IMG/VR virus record: IMGVR_UViG_3300030406_002001
Coordinates: 1-64,000 of that record
DNA: 64,000 nucleotides
Direction: 5' to 3' (one strand)
Source of the DNA: a virus
Part shown: positions 34,005 to 42,319 of the stretch, one piece after another
Numbering within the stretch: the first letter of the stretch is position 1
Layout of the letters: every line of letters begins with the position of its first letter
The notes under the pieces: model-generated
The model's input: only the letters and a program-made list of their open reading frames with translations
The model's database searches: none
What the model was told of the DNA's origin: nothing
Program-made: the position numbers and the translations under genes

Positions 34005-34640
34005 CTATTTTACAATTCCATAAACTGTTACTGTTCCAAATGATTCATATTTTGTTGTTGTATGATTTAGTGAACTACCACTTCCACCATTACCTATTCC
34101 TAACATAAATGAAATAGTATCGTAAGATGTATTTGCAGTAGCAAGGTTCATACCTATTTCATAATAATCTGTATTTGTAGTTCCATGTAATAATGAATTA
34201 AATATTACACACATTGGGTCTGTACTTACTTGTGGATTTAAAACATCACAATACCCAGAAACATACATATCCTCATTTGCTTGAAAATTTTGAGCAAGTG
34301 TTCCTATATCATATCCATCACCATATAATACAGCGTGTTGATTTGCATCTGCTTGTGTGTAATGTAATGTATGTTTAATAGTTGTTGAACCTGTTGTACC
34401 TACACTACCACTACTTCCAAATCTAAATAATAATGCACCATTTCCAGCATTAGATGTGCTAAGCTTTTCTCTTATATTATAATAAATTCTGTAATTTGTA
34501 TAAGTAGAAGTAAAAACATTTGCAAAAACAAATCCTTCTGTTGCTTCTGAACCACTTGCTATTGTTGTTGATGATATTTTTACTAAACCACCTGTACTTA
34601 CATCAGCGAGTGTTCTTGCATTTGCTCTAATTATTGCCAT
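34005..34640 (-). CDS. Adhesin-like protein (211 aa)
   Basis: MAIIRANARTLADVSTGGLV, then a beta-rich Thr/Asn/Ser protein with a FGTVTVYGIVK end that also terminates the gene at 34640-35701 (AVLYGVLK). That shared end points to a common C-terminal fold in both. Probably a tail-tip adhesin. Its start overlaps the next gene's stop by one base. Confidence 0.65.
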   Translation of the reverse strand: MAIIRANARTLADVSTGGLVKISSTTIASGSEATEGFVFANVFTSTYTNYRIYYNIREKLSTSNAGNGALLFRFGSSGSVGTTGSTTIKHTLHYTQADANQHAVLYGDGYDIGTLAQNFQANEDMYVSGYCDVLNPQVSTDPMCVIFNSLLHGTTNTDYYEIGMNLATANTSYDTISFMLGIGNGGSGSSLNHTTTKYESFGTVTVYGIVK

Positions 34641-35701
34641 TATTTTAAAACTCCATATAAAACAGCATTACCTGCACTCATATTAGAACTTGCATGATAA
34701 TATTTAATTGCATCTATTCCTGTTGTTGTTCCTAAACCTATTACACCATGTGCAACTACCACAGATGATGCATTATTCCATCCTGTTTGTAAATATTCAA
34801 TAGCAACTCGTGAACCATTACTAACATTTCTTGGGTCATGAATTATTATATTACCTCTATATCCATGTGATTCACCAAAACTACCTAAAAGTTTACCATA
34901 ACTACCATTTGATACACCATAAGTATTTACATTATTATTTGGTCTACCAGTAACTGCACACCAATAATATGCTGTATTATAATAACTGCTTTGATTAACA
35001 CCTTTTATTTCGCATCTTATTTCACCAGTACCTGTTGCATGAGAGTGTGATATAATAAGTGTTTGATACGTTGCACCATAAGCATATAATCCTGTAAATT
35101 CAATAAAGCTTTGATTAGTTGAATCTGTAACCTCTGCAAGTTTAACTAAACCACCTGCACTAGCAAATTCCATTTGTCCTACTGCTGTAGCACCACTACC
35201 TGTTATACTTTTTACTTTAAGAAACTTATCTGCTGTAGGTGAATTGTCTGGTAACTTTAATGTCCAACTTTGTCCTGCTGAGTGGTCTGGACTCTTTAAC
35301 TTTACTCCATGACTGTTTACCTCACAATTTAATTGTATTGCTCCCCCTTCACCACCTGCTCCTTTTGATATAAGTGTAGGTGCAGTAGCTAACTTATCAT
35401 TCGTTACAGTATTATCACTTGGTGTTCCTATATTAAGAACATCACCTAATACTATAATAAAATTTATTACATCACCTGTAACCAAATTACTTGCAAAAGT
35501 AATTGTATGATTTGAAATTGTAAAAGAACTGCCGGGATTTTGAATTATACCATTAAGACTAACAAGCATGTGATTTGCACTTGCAGGACTAAAATTTGCA
35601 GAGTCTTTTTGCATAGTATATGATGCTTGACCATTAACAACAGATATGGTGTCTAGCTTTATAAAGTTTCCTGTTATAGGTTGATTTCCAATATAGGGCA
35701 T
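34640..35701 (-). CDS. Tail fibre/adhesin, partner of the gene at 1-536
   Basis: 353 aa from ATG 35701, chosen because it starts MPYIGNQPITGNFIKLDTIS like its relatives; an earlier in-frame GTG has no support. The first 110 residues are nearly identical to the gene at 1-536, then differ. The C-terminal 170 residues are a beta-rich putative receptor-binding domain (GLYAYGATYQTLIISHSHAT). Confidence 0.75.
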   Translation of the reverse strand: MPYIGNQPITGNFIKLDTISVVNGQASYTMQKDSANFSPASANHMLVSLNGIIQNPGSSFTISNHTITFASNLVTGDVINFIIVLGDVLNIGTPSDNTVTNDKLATAPTLISKGAGGEGGAIQLNCEVNSHGVKLKSPDHSAGQSWTLKLPDNSPTADKFLKVKSITGSGATAVGQMEFASAGGLVKLAEVTDSTNQSFIEFTGLYAYGATYQTLIISHSHATGTGEIRCEIKGVNQSSYYNTAYYWCAVTGRPNNNVNTYGVSNGSYGKLLGSFGESHGYRGNIIIHDPRNVSNGSRVAIEYLQTGWNNASSVVVAHGVIGLGTTTGIDAIKYYHASSNMSAGNAVLYGVLK

Positions 35702-36204
35702 TAGTTTGCTACCTCCAACCAAATAACTGTACTAGGTGAACCTGAGTAATTATTATTATTACTTCTATTAATTCGTAATATTGTATTGTTGCCTCCAGTT
35801 GAAACTTTACCTTGACATTTAACTGGTATTGCTGAACCATCAGTATTTGTAATACTTGTAAATATTGTTGAAGGCATATATGCATTATTATTTAATGATG
35901 TACTATTGTAAAAAACATGAGTTGCTACTGGTGTAGTTGATGTTGTTGATAAAAAATCAGAACCATCTATTACCCATTTATAAAATAAATATGTATTAGT
36001 TCCACCATCAAAATTTGCAACACCAGATATAAGAACAATACTATTTGAACTTGATGGTGTAAAACTACCAAAATCTAAATCATCTGCATAGGAAGTTGCA
36101 CTTGCCCTTTCAGAGTTTTCTGTTATTTGTGTAATTTTATGACTCAATAGTTTTCCTCCAACACCTGTTGATAATGAACTTGCTAATATTTTACTTAATG
36201 GCAT
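35701..36204 (-). CDS. Small adhesin-cassette protein, copy of 536-1027
   Basis: 167 aa, very like 536-1027 over its whole length, with small insertions near the end (STGGNNTILRINRSNNNNYS). Overlaps the next gene in TAATG form. All-beta, no membrane segment; tail-tip role inferred. Confidence 0.7.
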   Translation of the reverse strand: MPLSKILASSLSTGVGGKLLSHKITQITENSERASATSYADDLDFGSFTPSSSNSIVLISGVANFDGGTNTYLFYKWVIDGSDFLSTTSTTPVATHVFYNSTSLNNNAYMPSTIFTSITNTDGSAIPVKCQGKVSTGGNNTILRINRSNNNNYSGSPSTVIWLEVAN

Positions 36205-36207
36205 AAT

Positions 36208-36483
36208 CTATTCCTTTGGGTATTTGTCCTTAACTGTTTTTATTGTTTTTTTCCAACCATCTATTCCATTATGATATATATCATCTAATTGGTCTGGTAT
36301 AGATGGATATTCTAATTCCCTTTTATATTGATACTCATTAGGGTCTTTCCAAGCATTAACCTTTGTCCAATCTATAGTAACTAATTTACCATCTTTGTCT
36401 TTTGCAACTATTGTTTTTTCTGTATTGCCATCAATAGAAATTACTGAATTGTGTATTGCTCGTATAGCTTTATGATAATCCAT
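36208..36483 (-). CDS. Tail-fibre assembly chaperone-like protein (91 aa)
   Basis: The end YPSIPDQLDDIYHNGIDGWK, then TVKDKYPKE, is the XkdW-like/tail-fibre assembly motif common beside phage adhesins. The N-terminus differs from its partner at 1031-1348. Its start overlaps the preceding adhesin stop. Confidence 0.7.
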   Translation of the reverse strand: MDYHKAIRAIHNSVISIDGNTEKTIVAKDKDGKLVTIDWTKVNAWKDPNEYQYKRELEYPSIPDQLDDIYHNGIDGWKKTIKTVKDKYPKE

Positions 36484-37319
36484 TATGCAGATACCTCTTG
36501 TGCTGTTAAAGAACTTGTGCCGCCGACTATTAGAGCATCATTTTGATTGCCATTAGGTCTATTAAGATTAAATGTTTCCCCACCTCGTACATATACTTGT
36601 AGTTTATATGTTATAGCATTTGTGGTTGAAGGTGTATCTAAAAGTTCAAATCCAGAAGTATATATTTTATATTGTCCATTAGCTGAATGGGGTGTATTAA
36701 ATCCAAAAGAAGCTTTTACTTGACTACTCAAAGATACTGCTGTTGATTGCCCTATATGTGTTGAATCTCTCAGAACGTTTATTCCACCATACATATTAGC
36801 CGTTCCACCATGTTGCATTACAACACGAATAAGTATTTTATTACTACTAGATGCTGGTGTAATAGAAAGTGTCATTCCAGTAATATCAACAAATGAACCA
36901 CTTGTAGTAGAAAAAGTATCAGTTTTAAATGCTTGTACTACTTGTAATATTTTACCTCCACCAGCTTCTGCAAAACTATTATCACCTCTTAAAAATGTTG
37001 TACTGTTTTTTGTACCTGTTGCTGACAACTGTGCTATTCCAACACTACCACTTGCAGGATTAATTGTACCTACGGCTCTTCCTATATATACACAGTACAT
37101 ATCATCTGTACCTGCTGTCGCCTCTGTGAGCGTCAAACTTGTACCAGAAGCCGAATATGCTGTGGTAGGTTCTTGTCTTACATTATTAATAAATAAAGCA
37201 ATATCATTAGCATTAGTTACAGATTGAGATAACGTATAACTTGTTGTAGCACTTACAGAAAAATCTTGTTTAACAAGTGATTGTGATGATGTTGTAGGTG
37301 CAGAACCAAGATAAGGCAT
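36483..37319 (-). CDS. Tail fibre/adhesin, partner of 1351-2196
   Basis: 278 aa. Residues 1 to about 118 match 1351-2196 almost exactly (KQDFSVSATTSYTLSQSVTN, DDMYCVYIGRAVG), while the C-terminal domain is different (AFKTDTFSTTSGSFVDITGM, a beta-sandwich-type domain). A conserved base with exchangeable tip. Confidence 0.75.
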   Translation of the reverse strand: MPYLGSAPTTSSQSLVKQDFSVSATTSYTLSQSVTNANDIALFINNVRQEPTTAYSASGTSLTLTEATAGTDDMYCVYIGRAVGTINPASGSVGIAQLSATGTKNSTTFLRGDNSFAEAGGGKILQVVQAFKTDTFSTTSGSFVDITGMTLSITPASSSNKILIRVVMQHGGTANMYGGINVLRDSTHIGQSTAVSLSSQVKASFGFNTPHSANGQYKIYTSGFELLDTPSTTNAITYKLQVYVRGGETFNLNRPNGNQNDALIVGGTSSLTAQEVSA

Positions 37320-37663
37320 TAGGTTATCTCCATAATTGACAATGCAACATCTAATGCCGTTGCGGCACTTGCTTGTGCTTTAATAACATCAGTAGTTTGC
37401 ACGACAACTTTTTGTCCTCCAAACACCTCAAGTGTAGTATTAGCAGGGATATCTACTCCTTTTAGTAAAAAAACATCTGCATTTGTTTCTGTATCATTTG
37501 TATTACTTACTAATTGTACATCTGCAGTTATTGCACTTGACGTTTTATTACTTAATGCCATACCTAAAACAACAGTACTTGTGTTTGAAGGCACAGTATA
37601 TATTGTATCTAACGAACTATTACTTACACTTGCTTTTGTTTTTACTTTAAATGTATTTGCCAT
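37319..37663 (-). CDS. Small beta-rich tail protein (114 aa)
   Basis: Partner of 2206-2532: SNSSLDTIYTVPSNTSTVVL, then GVDIPANTTLEVFGGQKVVV, and a short hydrophobic C-terminus. Soluble beta protein, probably a tail-tip adaptor. Overlaps the adhesin start by one base. Confidence 0.6.
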   Translation of the reverse strand: MANTFKVKTKASVSNSSLDTIYTVPSNTSTVVLGMALSNKTSSAITADVQLVSNTNDTETNADVFLLKGVDIPANTTLEVFGGQKVVVQTTDVIKAQASAATALDVALSIMEIT

Positions 37664-37676
37664 AATGTTTCCTATA

Positions 37677-38510
37677 CTATCCTAAAGCAATAGCTAATGC
37701 AACAGGGTCGGGTGCAGTATTAGTAATTGTTACTGTATCTGTTGCACTTACTGCTACTTGCATATTTGTTCCTGCAGTAAATGTTAATGTATTTCCATCT
37801 GTTATAGTTTGTGTGTTTGACCCATCAGAAATAGTAAAAGTATCAAAACTACCACTACCTGCCGGACCTGTTGCTCCTGTTGCACCTTGTGGTATACCAA
37901 GTGATAAAACACCTGTTGCTGAATTATATGATGCTGTAGCTGAAGCACCTGCAGATAATGTACTAACTGTAACACCACCTCCTAATGGTTGTGAACTTAC
38001 AGCAACATTGCCGTCTGTATCAAACGATAATATTTTATTTGCTCTAGTTGCTTTTACAGGTAAAAAAGTTGAAACAGCAACAGTATCATAATCATATAAT
38101 TTTATACTTCTACTACTTTGTTGGTCTACATCTGCAATCATAGATGCAAATTTATCTTGTTGTGTGTTAAGCGCAGTAACATCAAATGTTCCATTTACAG
38201 GAAAATCACTTGTTCTTTCAATTGGTGTTTCTCTAATTATTACAACTATATCACCTGCTGTAAGTCCTGCACCAAATGAAACTGTACCACCGTCACCAAA
38301 CTCATAAGCACTATCTGTTGTACTTGATGTGCCTGTTACTTTGTATGTAGTATTTGTAGAAGCACTACTATTAAATGTCATTAGTGCTGTATTTTTATAT
38401 ACTTTTAAATCTGTAATATTAAAAAATTCAAAAGGTACAGTAAACGCAGTTTGATTACTTGAAGCTGTATAGCTTACTCGAGGTGTATTATTTGCACTAA
38501 GTATTGTCAT
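37677..38510 (-). CDS. T7 gp17-like tail fibre with collagen-like motif
   Basis: 277 aa. The N-terminal domain (RVSYTASSNQTAFTVPFEFF, VIIRETPIERTSDFPVNGTF, LNTQQDKFASMIADV) is of the T7 gp17 attachment type. After residue 200 comes a short collagen-like GATGATGPAG and a beta-rich end. It differs from the module A fibre (2553-3644) apart from fold. Follows the gp16-like gene. Confidence 0.85.
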   Translation of the reverse strand: MTILSANNTPRVSYTASSNQTAFTVPFEFFNITDLKVYKNTALMTFNSSASTNTTYKVTGTSSTTDSAYEFGDGGTVSFGAGLTAGDIVVIIRETPIERTSDFPVNGTFDVTALNTQQDKFASMIADVDQQSSRSIKLYDYDTVAVSTFLPVKATRANKILSFDTDGNVAVSSQPLGGGVTVSTLSAGASATASYNSATGVLSLGIPQGATGATGPAGSGSFDTFTISDGSNTQTITDGNTLTFTAGTNMQVAVSATDTVTITNTAPDPVALAIALG

Positions 38511-41500
38511 TCTTTTATTGTTTCTCTTACTATATCTCTATATGTTTGGTCCCAAAGCCATAGACTATTAAGTGGCACCATTCTTTGTATCATATCAACT
38601 CTTTCATTATAAGTAAGATTACCACTTCCAAAAGCATAAATCAAATCTGCAAATAATCCCGGCCCTGCACCTATAACTTCACCAACTGCGTCCATTTCAT
38701 TTGCTCTACCAAATCTACCTTCTAAACCTAGTGCGGCTCGTGCTCCTACCATATGTCCTGTTGTGCCCTCACTTATAGTTTCCATCATAAAATTCATATC
38801 TCCAAATAATGCTAATACACCCGATAATTCGACACCTCTTAAGATTTTTTCTTCTGTTTCTTTTTGTGCATAATATCTTGGATTTTTCAAATAATCACCT
38901 AACATACCCATAGATATTAATGCTGTTATACCACCCACTCTATTTACTTCTCTGTTTTGTGCAAGAGAAATTAAAACTTTTCTATTTGCCGCTATACCCC
39001 AACTAAAAAATTGAAATGGTAATCCAAGCCAAGCATTACTAAATTTACCACCTAATTCTGTTTTTTGAAAACCCATTGTTCTAAACACAGGATTATCAAA
39101 CCATTGCGCTAATTCTTCATTATTTAATCGTATAACTCCTGTCATCATATTATACTGGTCTGTTGATGTAGGTGTTACAATTGTTCTTTGTGTATCACTC
39201 CATATAGCATATCCTAGTTTTCTTCTAGCATCCGCTCCACCACGTAACCCATCCCATTCCATAGCATTAGCTACTAAAGCTGAATCTCTTTTTTGTATAG
39301 GCATATTGGCGATAACATCTGCTGTTCGTTTATCTATACCATAACTAAGTAATCTTTCTTGCCCAAAATTATCAAGTTGCCCTTTATTCCATTTTATTGA
39401 ATCTTCTAAAAATCTGTGCATAGCTACTAAACCTTGCATACGTTTCATATGATGTGTCCAAGGTGCTAAACCATTTATCATATAGAATGGTGCTTGTGCT
39501 CTTTCAAAAGGTTGATTGACATATTTATCAAACTTACCACCTAATCTGCCACCTAGTGATTCACCTACATCACCAAATATTCTACGTGGTGCTGTATCTA
39601 ATGTCATTTCTACAATAGGCGATAAATAATCTAATTCACGAACTTGTCTGCGATATAAGTCTAGACTTTGTAACCAAGGTCGTATTGCATATTTGTATGT
39701 ATCAGAAAACCCATTGACTAATATTGGTCTTGCTAAATCTGGTAAGGCACTAAATATTACTCTACCCATATAAGCTAAACTTGCCCAGTTTCTTAACAGT
39801 TTAGTTGTACGTTGACTAAACCCTGCAGGATTTTGTGTATTTAATATACCCAGTATTTTATCTTTTTCATCTCTCAAATTATTAATAATCTGATTGCGTT
39901 TTGTTGAATCAATATTTTTTTCTAATAGTTTTATTTCTAAATTGTCTAAAAAATTTACCATATGCGTATCACCAAACTCTCTTGTTATTTCTACAGCGGC
40001 ACCCATCCTACGAGAATATCCTCTTAAAATAAAATCTACGTCTGTTTCAATAAAATCTTCAACTAATTCATTAGGTATATCAAATTCTCTTTGTAATAAA
40101 TTACGTGTACCTACTTTGTATCTACCATCAGCATCTTTTGCATATCCCGCAACTCCTTCAATATCTTGAGCATCAACTTCAATATCCATAATATTATTAT
40201 ATATTTCATCTACTCTATTATTTAATTCTCTAGTTGTTAAAGCGTTACTTCTAGGCTGTGATTGTATATATTTTCTTAAAACACCTTTAAAAGCATCAAC
40301 ATTTTCTAATATTGCATCTCTGCGCCATATTCTTGGTAAATAATTTGGGTCATCTATGCTCTTTTTAGGTAAATCTTCTATATTTTGCCTACGTTTTGCC
40401 TCATTTTCTAGTTTTTGTGCTATTTGTTGTAATCTTTTCTTAGATTCTAAACGTAGAAATGGTTTTTTTTTGTGTTGTTCTAATAATTTACGTGCAAGTT
40501 CTGCGTTTCCTGCTTTCGCCAAGCTAAAATTATTTAAACTGCCTTGGCCTTGATACATATCTAATCGTTCTATTTCTTTGTTGTAATATTTAAAGTAGTT
40601 ACGCAATGTTTTTAATGAATTTTTAACTGTATTACGTACACTTGTTATTTGTATATTATCAACTAAGTCTGGATTTATTAAATATCGACCTAAATCTTCT
40701 GTATATTGTTTTTTTGATATTTTTATACTGTCTTGTCCAATAGTACTTGCATCTTCTAATTGTTGTGTAGCTTTAGAAACTAAACTATCTAATGCTAAAG
40801 AACCTCTAGCTATTTTTTGACGTATAATTCCAGAATTTTCATCAATACCAACAATTTTATTAAAATCGGCATCTATAGATTTAAGTGTTGCTATAAGTTT
40901 TGCATTGTGTGTAGTAGATAACTTCATAATAATGCTTGGGTTTGAAGCAATACCTTGGTCTACAGCTTTTGTAACTGTACCAAAATCACCAAAAGCTAGT
41001 GCCGCCCTTTGTACAATACTTGTTATTTCTTTATTTTTTGACCCAATGTTTCTACGTGTAAAATTTAACAAAGAGCCAACATTTGTTATACCTTCTACTG
41101 CTTGAAAAAAACGATTTGTTTTTGTTTCAAAAGACACATCACTCTCTTGTGCAATATCTTTGATTACTTCTTCGTTAATACGATTTTCATATGTAGCAAT
41201 AGATTCATCCTTTTTTTTCTTTGGTAAAACTTTGGCTTTCATTATTTCTTTACGTATTATAAACTTTACATACTCATCACTATTTGGAATAAGATTAGGG
41301 TTTAATGGTTTGGCACCACGTATTGGTGGTTGTAGCCATCTTCCGTCCATATATTGTTTTTTTGCTCTTACAATATCTATTTCTAATTCATCTGTTTTTG
41401 GATTGTATTTAGCAAGTTTTCTACGTGTTTTAGCTTGATACCCATCAGGTACATCAGTTTGCTCTATTGTTTGTTGTTGAATAATCTGACTATTTTTAAC

Positions 41501-42319
41501 TTTAGGATTAACTGTATTGATTTCCCTTATAACAATCGCAGGAGCATTTTTTCGATAATCTATATTTTTTAATGACCAATTAATAGATTCAAAATCTACT
41601 AATCCTTTTTGTTTATGAAATGCTCTGTTATACGCATCTATATTTTGTTTTGGTGTTTTATTATTAAGTGCTTTACGTGCAACAGGTCCTGATAACTTAC
41701 CAACCATTCCCCCAATAAGACCACCAGTTATTAACCCCATACCAACAACAGTTGCAGATTCATCAATTGTAGCTGTAGGGTCTAATGATAAGCGTATTGG
41801 TTCTGTAGCACCTACTAATGCACCCGTAGCTAATCCTGCCCTAGTTGCTCCTTTAACAAATCCAACACCTGTAGCTAAAGGAATAGGAACCCATATAAGT
41901 GGGTCAAGTAAACCTGCGGCAAACGCAGGTGTAATTCTATCCCCATCAGCTAATCTTTGTCGTCTTGTTTCATTGCGTAAAATTTGTGCACGTAATGCCA
42001 TATCATGTTCTTTGTTATATACTTCACCAAATTTATCAGCATAAGGTATAAATCTATCAAAATTATTATCAAATGGATTATATGTTGGGTCTATAGGTGC
42101 GTGGTCCCAACCATTATCATATTTATATCTATCGGCTATCTGTCCAATCCAAGACAGCATAAAATTATCTTTTATATCACTAAAATAACTTGGTCGTTGC
42201 TTATATTCTTTTGGTGCAATTGCTCTAAGATAAGATGTATTAGTAGCGTGAGTTTGTCTAATTTGTTCTTTTTGTTCTTTATTTAAATCAACATCACGAA
42301 TTATTTTGTTAATTTTCAT
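38507..42319 (-). CDS. Large internal virion protein, T7 gp16-like position
   Basis: 1270 aa. Second-to-last position before the fibre and size match T7 gp16. It has Gly/Ala-rich hydrophobic stretches near residues 130-220 (FAAGLLDPLIWVPIPLATGV) that could insert in membranes, then long charged helices. No lysozyme motif is visible. Its codons use more CGT arginine than late A, where AGA dominates. Confidence 0.75.
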   Translation of the reverse strand: MKINKIIRDVDLNKEQKEQIRQTHATNTSYLRAIAPKEYKQRPSYFSDIKDNFMLSWIGQIADRYKYDNGWDHAPIDPTYNPFDNNFDRFIPYADKFGEVYNKEHDMALRAQILRNETRRQRLADGDRITPAFAAGLLDPLIWVPIPLATGVGFVKGATRAGLATGALVGATEPIRLSLDPTATIDESATVVGMGLITGGLIGGMVGKLSGPVARKALNNKTPKQNIDAYNRAFHKQKGLVDFESINWSLKNIDYRKNAPAIVIREINTVNPKVKNSQIIQQQTIEQTDVPDGYQAKTRRKLAKYNPKTDELEIDIVRAKKQYMDGRWLQPPIRGAKPLNPNLIPNSDEYVKFIIRKEIMKAKVLPKKKKDESIATYENRINEEVIKDIAQESDVSFETKTNRFFQAVEGITNVGSLLNFTRRNIGSKNKEITSIVQRAALAFGDFGTVTKAVDQGIASNPSIIMKLSTTHNAKLIATLKSIDADFNKIVGIDENSGIIRQKIARGSLALDSLVSKATQQLEDASTIGQDSIKISKKQYTEDLGRYLINPDLVDNIQITSVRNTVKNSLKTLRNYFKYYNKEIERLDMYQGQGSLNNFSLAKAGNAELARKLLEQHKKKPFLRLESKKRLQQIAQKLENEAKRRQNIEDLPKKSIDDPNYLPRIWRRDAILENVDAFKGVLRKYIQSQPRSNALTTRELNNRVDEIYNNIMDIEVDAQDIEGVAGYAKDADGRYKVGTRNLLQREFDIPNELVEDFIETDVDFILRGYSRRMGAAVEITREFGDTHMVNFLDNLEIKLLEKNIDSTKRNQIINNLRDEKDKILGILNTQNPAGFSQRTTKLLRNWASLAYMGRVIFSALPDLARPILVNGFSDTYKYAIRPWLQSLDLYRRQVRELDYLSPIVEMTLDTAPRRIFGDVGESLGGRLGGKFDKYVNQPFERAQAPFYMINGLAPWTHHMKRMQGLVAMHRFLEDSIKWNKGQLDNFGQERLLSYGIDKRTADVIANMPIQKRDSALVANAMEWDGLRGGADARRKLGYAIWSDTQRTIVTPTSTDQYNMMTGVIRLNNEELAQWFDNPVFRTMGFQKTELGGKFSNAWLGLPFQFFSWGIAANRKVLISLAQNREVNRVGGITALISMGMLGDYLKNPRYYAQKETEEKILRGVELSGVLALFGDMNFMMETISEGTTGHMVGARAALGLEGRFGRANEMDAVGEVIGAGPGLFADLIYAFGSGNLTYNERVDMIQRMVPLNSLWLWDQTYRDIVRETIKE

